From: Humulus lupulus | Taxonomy: Eukaryota; Streptophyta; Magnoliopsida; Rosales; Cannabaceae | Assembly: GCF_963169125.1 (NCBI RefSeq) | Contig: NC_084793.1 | Location: forward strand, 97,731,071 to 97,795,070 | Length of the DNA stretch: 64,000 nt | Reading direction: 5' to 3' | Translations under genes and position numbers: made by a program | In this document: piece by piece, positions 1 to 10,758 of the stretch | Position numbering within the stretch: position 1 is the first letter of the stretch | Layout: the number at the start of each line of letters is the position of its first letter | The notes under the pieces: generated by a model | Database searches by the model: none | Told to the model about the DNA's origin: nothing | The model's input: only the letters and a program-made list of their open reading frames with translations

Positions 1-1299
1 TACTCTGTTCCTTCAGAATCCTGTTTTGGTTGTTTTTAAGGGTTTTTGGCTCGGGGTTTCAATCCTTAAGGCCCGGGATCGAATCTACTCACTGTGTGGG
101 TATGTTTCGAGGTCCCGAGAGTGGGGTTTAGGTCAAGACCCTTTCATTGTTGATTTTCATTAATGGAGGTTATATTTGGTTATGATTAGGTAACCGCTAA
201 GGAATCAAATGGTCGATCGTTCTCAAGGGTCGTTCTTGTTCTATTGCTCGCTCGAACTAGAGGTAAGAAAACTGCACCCTGTGTATATGACATGCGTGGT
301 TGTTGTTGAGGCATGTTGGTTACTAAATGTGGACATTGATTGCATATTAAATGCTTAGCAGATCTTGCTTACTTGTGTATGGCACTGACTAGTCAGGGAC
401 ACCACTGGTCACGTATTACTGACCTGAGAGTCAGAAACGGCATAGCGTCATGAACGCAAGGCCGATAAAAGATTAGATCTAATCGATATCAACGTTGAAT
501 GACTCTAGGAGCATTAATCCTGGATCGACCCTAAGGTCGATGAAAATTATAAGCGCTTGACTAGTCTAGGACTAGTTACTCAGAGCCAGGGCCAGAGGCC
601 TAGGTGACTGCTTGTCATGTGGCTAGGGAGCAGAATCCCACGGTTGTGACTCTATGGTCATGCGATAGGTTATATTGGTGACTAGTTCATCGAACACCTA
701 TCTTGATAAGCTAGTGAAAGGATCACTTATTTTTAAAGCCCAGGTGACCCTATCGTCACATGGCTAATGGGAACGGAACCCACTTTAGTGACTTTTCTAA
801 TTGTCACTCTATTTTGGACTGAAAGTCCTGAATGATTATTATGATCATTGTTGATATTATATTCATGCGTTATTGTGTTTTCTTGCTGGGCTTTGGCTCA
901 TGGGTGCTATGTGGTGTAGGTAAAGGAAAAGAAAAACTCACCTAGCCTTGAGTGGAGAGCTTAGGTGGTGCTGTGTACATATGCGGCCGCTTGACCACCA
1001 CGACCAAGGATTTCTCAGAGGAACTAGGGGCTTTACCCTATTTTTTCCGCTTAGGTCGGCAGGTTGTAAATTTCAACAGTAATGACCATTTTGAGTTGTA
1101 AATAACTTGTAAATGTTTTGATGGGCCCATGAACAGTTTTATGTTTTAAATAAAATATATCCTTACCTTTTGATTGGTTTTCCACCTTAACCTATTAATA
1201 ACACCTAGAAATACGTTTTTAACCAAAGAACTCGGGTAGCGAGTTAAATTCACGGTTCATCGTTCATCGTAACTGTTCTGGGGTAACCAGGGCGTTACA
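1..1299 (+). mobile_element. 3' part of a chromovirus-type LTR
   Basis: The segment ends in ggtaaccagggcgttaca, and its reverse complement matches the start of the complete solo LTR at 45050-47353 (tgtaacgccctggttacccc), so it is the 3' portion of the same LTR family in + orientation. The left end lies outside the window. The sequence after 1299 (atctagctggccc) does not look like a primer binding site, so this is more likely a 3' or solo LTR than a 5' LTR. It is inserted in LTR sequence of the opposite orientation (1300-2375). I see no credible coding region in it. Confidence 0.8.
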
Positions 1300-2375
1300 A
1301 TCTAGCTGGCCCAAACTCGCTTAGGCCGGATCGCGCTCAGTATGCTTATCATCAGCCCAGGTTCCCTTAGGATGGTCATTCTTGTATATCACATCAATCT
1401 TATAAGCACATAGTACAAGAAATCAATAATTGGGGATCTCAGTCCCATTCACAACAACGCAGGGGTTCAGTTTTCTTACCTTGAATTTTGAGCGGAGGAT
1501 ATAGAGCGGTCCTGAGCACGATCCTCAGTCCTGAGCCTTGGAGATAAACCTAGTCACAGTGGCCAATGGGTAATAATCAATTTCTAATCCAAATAAATAC
1601 TTAGGAGACAAAAAATAGCCTCCAGGACATCGATTTCTACTAATCCGAGTAGCAGAAATCGTCCCGAGCACTTAGGTTCGAAGCCCTGAGCCTAACCAAC
1701 CTTAGAAACCAACCTAAGAGAAAATCCCCTAGGTGGGACGCGACCTGCCCCTAAGGGTTGCGGTGCAGCCCCAAGTCAGAGGCTAAATCCTCAAGTTTCA
1801 GGGGGGAGGAGGGCCGCGACTTGCCCACTAGGGTCGCGGCCCACTTTCAAGTAAGAGAGCCACCCAGGGCCATCTGGGCATGCGGGTCGCGGTGCCCCAG
1901 AGGTGGGTCATGACATGCCCCTACGAACCCAGAATTTCTGGGTTTGCTCCACCTCTTTCCAGCCAAAAACCTCAACACTTCAAACTAAACAAACCTCCCA
2001 ACCAAGACCAAACTCAGCTACGAGTTTAGGACTTTTAATCACCCAATTTAAACAGAAAACCACAACAATAATACTGAAGCTACCACCCCAATTCAACAGC
2101 AATTTGTTACCCAAAACCCCAGTCCAATTTCAAATTTTAACATCCTAAATTCCTACCACAAGAACAAGATAAACCTTCATATTCAAAAGTCTGAACTTAC
2201 CTCAATTACAACTTAACTCTCTCCAGCATCCTTCTGGTTAGATCCAACTTAATTTCTTCCACAATTCCCAACTAATTCCCCTGGTTTCAAAGCCTCAATT
2301 CCTTAACAAACACAATGACCTAAATGTCTGCTTGAATTTACCTAGCCATTTAATTTCTCTAAGGGTAAAATAGTC
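1300..2375 (-). mobile_element. LTR of outer chromovirus E, first part
   Basis: This resembles the middle of the solo LTR at 45050-47353 read on the same strand, including the run near a cagttttcttacct motif and the GC-rich ggccgcgac block. It is interrupted at 2375/2376 by element T1 and resumes at 23817. Together the two parts are about 1.5 kb of the 3' LTR of a minus-strand chromovirus whose pol end follows at 24271-26205. The small reading frame at 1903-2148 is low-complexity LTR sequence, not a gene. Confidence 0.7.
1811..1842. repeat. GC-rich hairpin in LTR of E
   Basis: Arms gggccgcgac (1811-1820) and gtcgcggccc (1833-1842) are perfect 10-bp inverted repeats around a 12-nt loop. Equivalent hairpins occur in other LTRs of this window. 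Confidence 0.75.
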
Positions 2376-4754
2376 TGTAACGCCCTACTCCTTTAGAGCC
2401 GGTACTAAGTGAGGTTAAAATGTGCAATCAACTCGTTAAACGAGGTTTTTAAAACAAAAGTGTGATTAAAAAGAAGTCTAGGCTGTAATCTTTAAAAAGT
2501 ACTCTATTTCATTAAAAGTTAAAGAGTTTAACATTCGGGATCCCAGAACTCGGTTTATAAAATATTTACAATTCAAAACAAGTTTATAAGTAGTTAACCA
2601 TGTAAACTAGGGTTTGTACAGCCATTTCTCAAAAATATCCCCAACCAAAGCAGTCGGGCAGGCCAGACATGTACGCGCTGCCCCCACGCTCTCTGTACTC
2701 ATGGCTGGTTGACTTTCTCTTTGCCCTTACCTGCAACACAGAGCACCCGTGAGCCGAAGCCCAGCAAGGAAACTCAAACAGTACATAACATATGCATAGT
2801 ATACAATCATTACAGCAGATAGCTCATATCTAGTCAGGCAGTTCATAAAATCTAACACATATACGACCATGCCGTCCCAGAAGCGTTACCAAAGCCTGGG
2901 ATCTCGGTCTACACCGTAAGGATATCCCATGTATCCACTGGGGTCTCACCCTAACCACGAGCACTCCATGTGCTAAGTGGTATTCCCAGCCCTATTGCCA
3001 TTCTCGGCCCTTCGCTGTTCCCGGCCCTTCGCCATTCATTATGCTATTTCAACATTTAGCATTCTCAAATAACAATCAAATATATAATCATTCATGTAAT
3101 GCTACATCCTTGCAATAATACAATCTAGGGCCGCGCCCTGCAACAAAACTATGGGCCCAAGCCCTGCTCTACGAGTGCTACGGTTTTCTTACTTGTATCC
3201 CAAGCTTTCTAATGCACTAAGGCCGCGAGCACGGTCCTCTAACCCGAGCCTCTCCAAAGACCTAGTAACAACACATATAAAACATCCTTTAATGCTAATC
3301 AATCCAAAACCACTTCCTGGGACCAATCCCACACTCTAGGAATCTCAAAATTCCTAAAACAATACGTCGGAAACATCCCCCGATCCCCCGGAGCAAAAGC
3401 TCAAAATTGCAAAATCCCATGTTCTGAAAATAGCCTAGCGCCGTGGCGCCCAGAAAGTCAGAGAACACTTCCCCTTCCCAGAAACAGCCTCGTGTCGCGG
3501 CGCCCAAGAACAGGGTCGCGGCGCTCCTTCGCGAACCCAGAAATCTGGGTTTTCCCCTGCGTTTTTCCCGAGCTAAAACCACTCCAAATCATCCCAAACA
3601 AGTACCTAAGCCCCAAAACCAATTCAAAACCCCAAATGAACCCTTAACAACCTATAACCATCATAAACAAACTCAATCACACAATCACACCCAAAAATCC
3701 CCTCTTGGGTCTCAATTTTCAGAAACCTAAGCTATAGCTTCTAAGACTTAAACCATAGCTTGAAAAACATGCACCTTGCCTCTAAAGTCTTAAACCACAT
3801 CAGAAATAGAATGTAAACATGTTAGAACTCTTACCTCAATCAAAACTCAGCTTGAACTCTTCTCAATTCCAGCTTCAAGCCCCCTTTTCTTTTGATTATC
3901 CTACTGAATTTCAAGTAAAACCAGCCACATCTCTTTTAGGTTCCCACACTTAATCTCTGTAAATTCAAGCTTAATCTCAACAAAGACAGAACACAAATTC
4001 TTACCTCTGAACAATTTTGGCCTAAGCTTGATCTTGGTTACTTCAAACCTCTTAATTCTCCTCCTAGGACTCAAATTCAGCTCCCTTCTTCAGCTCCCTT
4101 CTTCAGCTCCTCTTTTGTTCTATCTCTAGGTCTCAAAGTTTAGCATAAACCAACTATCACCAAGTATAATACGTAAATTCCCTTTTCCTTCTGCTGAAGG
4201 TTATCTATCTTGTCAAATGACTATTCCACCCTTCCTCAAATATCCCTTCCTAACTAAACCTCAAGGCCCTTTTTTGTCATTTCATTTCTATTACTATTCT
4301 ACCACTTTTCATTACAACTTGCTACTCTCAGCAGTTACTAATGGTTACCCAGGTTACTCAATCACCAATAACCACTAACCACAAATTCTCAACTCAACTC
4401 ACAAAATTCCCCAAAGTACCCCTAGGCTCCTCCCGAGCCGGGTATAAAACCCCGTTGTGACTTTTGAGTTATCTAGCTCTCTAGGACCGTCTCGGCACGT
4501 GCATCACATTAATATCACCACACCCACGTGGTATAAATCGCATAATATAATTATCACATTTATGCCCTCAACGGGCTAAAATTACCAATTTACCCCTATC
4601 ATGCAAACGGGGCCCCCATGCATATTTATACCACCTAAACATGCATTCTAATCACTTATTCATTTAAATTCATATATTATCATATTAATTCACTTATTGC
4701 CCTCCAGGCACGCTAATCAAGGTCCTAAACTTATTAGCAACTTGGGGTGTTACA
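2376..4754 (-). repeat. T1 3' LTR
   Basis: It runs from tgtaacgccctactcc to cttggggtgttaca, with TG/CA ends, and pairs with 21430-23816. Compared with its partner it has an extra copy of a short ttcagctcccttc unit near 4080-4105 and lacks a short GC-rich stretch seen near 22500-22530. The open frames at 3151-3730 lie in this LTR and are not genes. Confidence 0.93.
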
Positions 4755-4770
4755 ATTATCCCCTCCTTAC
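4755..4770 (-). other. T1 polypurine tract
   Basis: On the minus strand the bases next to the 3' LTR are the purine-rich gtaaggaggggataat, the expected plus-strand primer site. Confidence 0.7.
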
Positions 4771-4789
4771 AAGAATTTCATCCTCGAAA

Positions 4790-5692
4790 TTACCTGAACA
4801 ACTCGAGATGCCGCTCCCGCATATCAGACTCAAGCTCCCACGTCGCTTCTTCAACCTTGCTGTTTCTCCACAGCACTTTAACTAAGGCGATGGTCTTGCT
4901 CCGCAAGACTTTGTCCTTTCTATCAAAGATCTGTACAGGCTTCTCCTCGTATGATAAATCCTGATCCAATTCCAAGTTCTCATAGCTCAACACATGAGTA
5001 GTATCTGATTCATATCTCCAAAGCATGGACACATGAAACACGTCATGAACCCCTGATAGAGCTGGAGGCATCGCTAACCTGTAAGCTACCTCACCAACTC
5101 GTTCCAGAACCTCAAAGGGGCCAATAAACCTGGGACTCAGCTTGCCCCGAACACCGAGTTGTTTTACTCCTCTTAGGGGTGAAACCCTGAGGAGCACATG
5201 ATCGCCGACCTGAAACTCCACATTCCTGCGTCTCAGATCCGAGTAACTCTTCTGACGACTCTGGGAGGCGAGCATACGAGCTCTAATATTTTCAATTGCC
5301 TCATTGGTCTTCTGAACCATCGCAGGACCTAGATATCTTCTCTCACCTGTCTTATCCCAGTGTATCGGTGACCCGCACTTCCTTCCATATAGCATCTCAT
5401 ACGGAGCCACTCCGATAGTCGCTTGATAGCTATTATTGTACGAAAATTCAATCAATGGGAGGTACCTGCTCCAGGATCCCCCAAAATCTAGTACACAGGC
5501 TCGTAACATGTCTTCCAGTATCTGAATTGTCCTCTCAGACTGCCCATCTATCTGAGGATGGTAAGCGGTACTAAACCGTAGCTGTGTGCCCATTGCCTTC
5601 TGCAGGCTCTCCCAAAACTTGGAAGTGAAGGTGGGGTCTCTGTCAGATACTATCAACCTCGGAGCCCCATGAAGTCGGACAATTTCCTTCAC
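4790..5692 (-). pseudogene. T1 integrase core (second part) and chromodomain-like C-terminus
   Basis: The roughly 300-residue frame begins within the integrase core with KEIVRLHGAPRLIVSDRDP; SDRD carries the second catalytic aspartate. It continues through TAYHPQIDGQSERTIQ, which includes the catalytic glutamate, and the GPFEVLERVGEVAYRLAMP domain typical of Ty3/gypsy integrases. It ends with EKPVQIFDRKDKVLRSK and VKVLWRNSKVEEATWE, the chromodomain-like tail of Tekay/Del chromoviruses. That tail is thought to guide integration to particular chromatin. The frame joins the next segment across an in-frame TAA at 5693-5695, where the family usually has an aromatic residue; the apparent first codon is GTG, so this is not a real start. 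The stop, only about 60 bp from the polypurine tract, is the natural end of pol. Confidence 0.9.
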
Positions 5693-6403
5693 TTAAAGCT
5701 CAGCATACTGTTCCACAGTATAAGTTGTTCTCACAGGTAAAAAGTGGGCGGACTTAGTATACCTGTCTATAATCACCCACACCGAATCATGCTGTCCCAC
5801 GGTCTTCGGTAATCCAACCACAAAGTCCATCGCAATATCCTCCCATTTCCACTCAGGAATCCCTAGAGGCTGCAACAACCCTGCTGGCCTCTGATGTTCA
5901 ACCTTAATCTGTTGACAAGTTAGGCACCTTGCCACATAGTCTACCACATCCCTCTTCATGCCTGACCACCAGTACAAAACTTTCAAGTCTTGGTACATCT
6001 TCGTAGTACCTGGGTGTAAAGAGTAGGGAGTGGTGTGAGCCTCATCTAGAATCTCTCGTTGAATATCTGGATCAATCGAAACACAAATCCGTCCTTTGTA
6101 CCTCAACAGGCCCATCTCTGAGATAGAGAAGTCCTTAATCATTCCAGCTAGGGCATTCTCCCTATGCTCAGCTAATTGGGGATCCTTTCCCTGTGCTTCC
6201 TTAATCCTCTCAAGGAGCGTAGACTGGAGAGTTATGTTGGCTAACCTACCAACCACTAACTCAATACCTGCTCTGGCCATCTCCTTAGCCCGTCTGTCTA
6301 ATATCTGCCTCGAACTATACAACTATCCTGGGCCCTTCCGGGTCAATGCATCAGCCACTACATTAGCCTTTCCAGGATGATATAAAATGCCACAATCGTA
6401 ATC
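5693..6403 (-). pseudogene. T1 end of RNase H, linker and integrase N-terminus
   Basis: Reading from 6403 downward, the first codons give the end of RNase H ([15 protein letters not shown]), which continues directly from the RT-RNase H frame ending at 18187 on the other side of element A. A stop follows near 6328. Then comes the linker and the integrase zinc-binding HHCC region (H-x-x-x-H in HTTPYSLHPGTTK, then CLTC), and the start of the catalytic core with the first aspartate in WEDIAMDFVVGLPKT. It ends at the TAA at 5693. The position of the break shows that A landed within the RNase H reading frame of T1. Confidence 0.88.
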
Positions 6404-7181
6404 TGTACGCCCTGGATTTCCCACGGGCTGTTTAGCAGGACGATCCTCGGACTAAACATGATTTAGCCCGAGGCTCCCACAGGCCAGAGGCTTTATCTTC
6501 AGGACGGGCCCTTTCTAGCTCGAGGGGATGGAGTTTCCTGCTCCCTCTTGTTGTTCCAGGAGCTGGGAACAACATCCGACGACCACTGACGGATCAGCTC
6601 GGGTTATGAATTGCTCCGGTAGCGAGCTTCTCAGGAAGCTCTGACCCTATGGGAAGTCAACACGCAAGATAAACGTGCATAATCCTGCCATCACGTGTCC
6701 GATATCCCCCTGACTTCTCGGACACGCCGCAGGAACGTGCGTATTCAGACACCCACGGACGGGTTGGGCCGTGCGGCCCATTATCTCCTTCCATACTGAT
6801 TAGACCACACTTGTGTGTCAGGTTTAGGAAGTAATCATGAATATCACAGACTTGATATGACAAATGGTAAGGTCACGGGATGACCTCCCTACCAATTTCC
6901 AGGTGCCTTCTCCTATAAATATGGAGACCCTGGGAATTGATAGGGGTTGGAAAAAATAGTCTTGTAAGAACTATATATTTTGTAAACCAATTACCCAGAA
7001 AAGATCAATAATATTGACTAGTGGAGTAGAAGGATTTTAACCTTCGAACCACTTAAAAAACGTGTTTAGGGTCACCTAGTTCTTCTCACAAAGATTTCAT
7101 ATCTGCCGCGGTTCTACTTTTAAGTACTAATCTCTTTCTCTTCTTCTCTTAATTACCTGTTGCCGAAGAACCGCGTCAACA
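6404..7181 (+). repeat. Element A 5' LTR
   Basis: It runs from tgtacgccctgg to accgcgtcaaca (TG/CA ends). I find about four differences from 17409-18186, two near the left end and two near position 7106. The identical 68-codon minus-strand frames in both LTRs are by-products of LTR identity, not genes. Confidence 0.96.
6914..6922 (+). promoter_or_regulatory. TATA box of element A LTR
   Basis: tataaatat lies 260 bp upstream of the LTR end, the usual place for the U3 promoter. The same motif is at 17919 in the 3' LTR. Confidence 0.7.
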
Positions 7182-7203
7182 GTTTGGTGATTTCATTGAG
7201 AGC
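7182..7203 (+). other. Possible primer binding site of element A
   Basis: The sequence directly after the 5' LTR is gtttggtgatttcattgaga. Position supports a primer binding site; I cannot match it confidently to a particular tRNA 3' end. Confidence 0.4.
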
Positions 7204-7236
7204 AAGTCCAATTAGTACTACCACAAACATACAACT

Positions 7237-8004
7237 ATGGTGACCACTCGATCCAAACACGGCAACGAGACAGAACAGCATGATGGGAAGGAGGCCCACC
7301 ATGTTGCCCTCCCCGAGGAGCAAGTTCCTGAAGTCCAGCAAAGGCCAGGAAAGCAGCCGGCCGGCCAAGACGACACTGGTAGTTCGACGCCCCGGCCGCC
7401 TAATCCGAATCCAGGTTATTATACTGCGGTGGAGATGGAGAATGCTCAACTGAGGAGCCAGCTAGCAGCAGCTGGTCAGCAAATCCAGGATATTCTGAGT
7501 CGACTACCCCCTCTCACAACCAACGGTAACGTTGGAGAGAGGCAAGGCGAGGCTCCTAAGTCTCGCCGGAGTAATCGATCCAGGTACAGCCATTCGGTTA
7601 GGACATCAACCCCTAGCTCTCAGCCTTCCTCGAGGACACCCAGAAGAGATAGGGGAAATTCCCAAAGGAAGGCCGAGGAGATCCGGAGACGTCAGCCCGT
7701 CCCCGAAGAGCGTCCAGTTCCTCGTCCAGATCGCCCAGCGCGAAACCATCAAGCTGGCAGGGCCGAGAGGCCCCCACCAAATTTAGTCCGTCCAGACGGC
7801 ACTAGGATCGCCTCTCCGGTCAGACATCCTCCTTCTCCCATCAGATACCCGTCTCCTCAGCCCGTCCGAGACATCCCGACCTACATAAATAGTAGGAGAG
7901 ACCCGCCATCGGCCAGGCCTTCCCGGCGCAGCAGGGTGCCGGGGGAAGGATCAGGTCGGAGCCGCCAAAGACGCACATCGAGCCTGTCCAGCAGGAGTCA
8001 CTAG
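7237..8004 (+). pseudogene. Element A Gag, N-terminal part
   Basis: The frame starts with MVTTRSKHGNE 55 bp after the LTR and gives 255 residues. About residues 65-85 (VEMENAQLRSQLAAAGQQI) form a short coiled-coil-like segment. The rest is a disordered stretch rich in Arg, Ser and Pro, typical of the N-terminal Gag of Tat elements. It stops at TAG (8002-8004). The next long frame beginning at 8242 is in the same phase, and translation between them (8005-8241) is open, so this stop interrupts a single gag-pol frame that runs from 7237 to 13455. The context fits a CAG to TAG change. The start is chosen because it is the first ATG after the leader. Confidence 0.85.
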
Positions 8005-10758
8005 ACCGGTAGTGCACGGAGTGATCTTTCGGGAGGAGACCTGCGACAGCGACTAAGTTCAGCACAAAGTCACCATAATACCCATGGAGGCGACCTTCGA
8101 GATCGCCTCAACTCTCACAGAGAGGATCGAGTTAGGGATGGTAGCCAGGCCCGCTCAGTTGGGGTCCGATCCGAAGTACGTAATGGCGGGAATGCCCCAA
8201 ATGACCTATCTCCAGATAGGAGGGGCAATAACCCGCCTAATTTGTACAACGGGTCCGGAGCTGTTGAACAGCCCCGGAATAACCCAGGATCTCAGGACAA
8301 AACCCTAGAGCGCTTAACTCAAATGGAGGAGTTGATGAAAAAGCTCCTGTCGGAGAAAGAAAAAGACGAATATGATTCAGGGGATGAGATGGAGCTCTTC
8401 GCCCCCAACATAGCAGCAACGGCATACCCTTCTGGCTTTCGTATGCCTCACTTGTCAAAGTTCAACGGGGATGGAGACCCATCTAACCACTTAGGGATGT
8501 TCAACACCCTAATGATGACTCATAACATCGGGCCAGAGCTTCGTTGCTTGATCTTTCCTTCCACCCTAACTGGACCTGCCAGGCAGTGGTTCAAACAAAG
8601 TAAAAGGCAGTCAATCAGCTCCTGGAAGACCTTTTCGGCTGACTTCAAGAGGGCATTCCGCGCCTCTCAGGCCGCCAGGGTCCAGGCTGACTCCCTAGCT
8701 AACGTGAGACAGCAACCTGGAGAAACGCTAAAAGCCTACTTGAGCAGATTTGCAAATGTCGCTGCTCGAGCCAGAGACGCCGACGACAGCTCCAAACTCA
8801 TGGCTATGAGGACTGGGATCCTAGTAGGCGGAGATCTGTGGAAGGATATTCAAAGGAGGGGGGTCAGCTCAGTTAGTGAATTCCTTAACAGAGCCCAAGA
8901 ATGGATAAACTTGGAGGAAGCTGAAGCTTCAGCCGCGGGGACCAGCCAGGTCCTCGAGAAGCCCGCTGGGGCGGGAACAGAGATCGTAGTAGCGACTCCC
9001 GACGTCACGCAGAGCAACCAGCCCGGTGGCGGCAAAAGAAAAGGAAATGGTGAAAACGTCCAGCACGGTCAAAAGAAGAATAAGTCCGTGGATAAATTCA
9101 AGCCCGTGTTCACAGCGTATACCGAGCTCACCCAAACCAGGGAGAATATTTTCCTGGCCAACGCTACGCGAGTCCCCTGGAGAAGACCGGAGCCAATAAA
9201 GCACCCTAAGGGAAAGAGAGACGCTTCCAAATTCTGCCGTTTTCATAACGACGTCGGGCACAATACCGACGACTGCAGGCACCTCAAAGATGAAATCGAG
9301 ACTCTCATCCGAGCAGGTCCGTTGGCGCAATACTCGCGGAACAGGGTCCCCACAGGTCGACCCGCTCCGGAGATCCCAGCCAGTCAACCTGGACCTCGAG
9401 TATATCAGGACGTCCCTCCCCCCGTGGTCGAGGGAGAGATTTCCACCATCTCTGGAGGGCCACACATGGCTGGCACGAGCAGAGGCGCCCAGAAGAGGTA
9501 CATAAATGAGTTGAAGGCCCACAATGGAGGGGAGTTCGTCCCGGAACAGCGTCAATCAAAACAACAAAGATTAGAGAAACAACCAGTCACTTTCACGGAG
9601 GAGGACGCGGGCCATGTCCAATTCCCTCATAACGATCCCTTGGTCGTAACAGTCCAGCTTGCCAACCGGAGAGTAAGGAGGGTGTTAGTGGACAATGGGA
9701 GCTCGGTGAATCTCCTATTCCGTTCAACCTTAGAAAAAATGGGTCTGACCGTCTCCGAGCTAAAGGCAACCTCGATGATGCTATATGGTTTTTCAGGCGA
9801 AGGGTCAGCAGCGATAGGAACGATCGAGCTGGTGATCACCCTAGGCGACGAGTCCAGAACAGTGTCCAAACTGCTCGAATTCGTAGTCATTGACTGCTCC
9901 GCTGCCTACAATGCAATTTTGGGCCGACCAACGCTCGTTGCTTTCGAAGCTATCACATCCGTCCGGCACCTCGCCATGAAGTTCCCCACTTCGACAGGGG
10001 TCTGCACTATCAAGGGCGATCAGCTCGCTGCCAGGGAATGCTACAGCATTTCCATGAAGGGAAAATCTAAACCCGGGCAGGTGGCGATGGCCATTCAGGA
10101 TGAAGAGGAATCGCAGGGACCCAAGGCGGCCCCTGAGATTGAAAAACCTCGGGTTTCCGAAGACGAAAAGATCGCCTTAAGCGAGGACATTGACCCCCGA
10201 GTAGGCGAGGACAGGTCCGAGCTCCAAGCTATTGAAGATCTCGAGGAGGTAGGCATCGATGAACAAAATCCTTCACGAACGGTGAAGCTCGGAAAGAACC
10301 TCTGCGATAGAAGAAAGGCGGATCTGACCGCGTTTCTGAGAAAGAACCTAGACGTATTCGCATGGTCGCACGAAGACATGATAGGGATCAGTCCGAGCGT
10401 AATCATGCACACGCTCCACCTAGACAAAAGCGTCCCTGCAAAGTCTCAAAAGCAGAGGCGTTTAGGGACAACCCGAGCCGAGGCCCTGGAAGAAGAAGTG
10501 GCCCGGCTCAAAAAATGTGGCTTTATCCGCGAAGCCAGATTTCCCATTTGGGTTGCCAATCCCGTGTTAGTTCCAAAGCCCAATGGCAAGTGGCGGACTT
10601 GTATTGATTTTTCCGACCTGAATAAAGCCTGCCCCAAGGATTGCTTTCCGTTGCCGAGGATCGATCAACTGGTGGATGCCACGGCGGGGCACGAGCTCAT
10701 GTCCTTCATGGACGCGTACTCGGGCTACAATCAAATCGCGATGAATCCAGCAGACTAG
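8005..10758 (+). pseudogene. Element A Gag, protease and RT N-terminus
   Basis: This is the same frame as the upstream Gag part; the first ATG after the stop is at 8242. Positions below count from that ATG. Residues about 68-230 are a retrotransposon Gag capsid-like domain (FRMPHLSKFNGDGDP, later RRGVSSVSEFLNRAQEWINL). Around 331-354 is a nucleic-acid-binding knuckle of the Tat form, CRFHNDVGHNTDDCRHLK, with His in place of the second Cys. Around 482 the aspartic protease site reads LVDNGSSVNLLF, with Asn where many families have Thr or Ser. From about 695 the reverse transcriptase begins, including NPVLVPKPNGKWRTCIDF and LMSFMDAYSGYNQI. It ends at TAG (10756-10758) in a conserved RT stretch; the frame continues in phase afterwards. 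Confidence 0.93.

Noticed and set aside
6657..6863. Identical 68-residue minus-strand frames here and at 17662-17868
   Set aside because: They are the same position in the two near-identical LTRs of element A, so identity reflects the LTR pair, not selection on a protein.
8929..9555. A 208-residue minus-strand frame across gag of element A
   Set aside because: It is a shadow of the GC-rich gag frame on the plus strand and has no recognisable domain.
10756..10758. TAG as a programmed readthrough codon of gag-pol
   Set aside because: It falls inside a conserved RT motif rather than at the gag-pol boundary, and a second TAG lies within Gag; ordinary decay is simpler.
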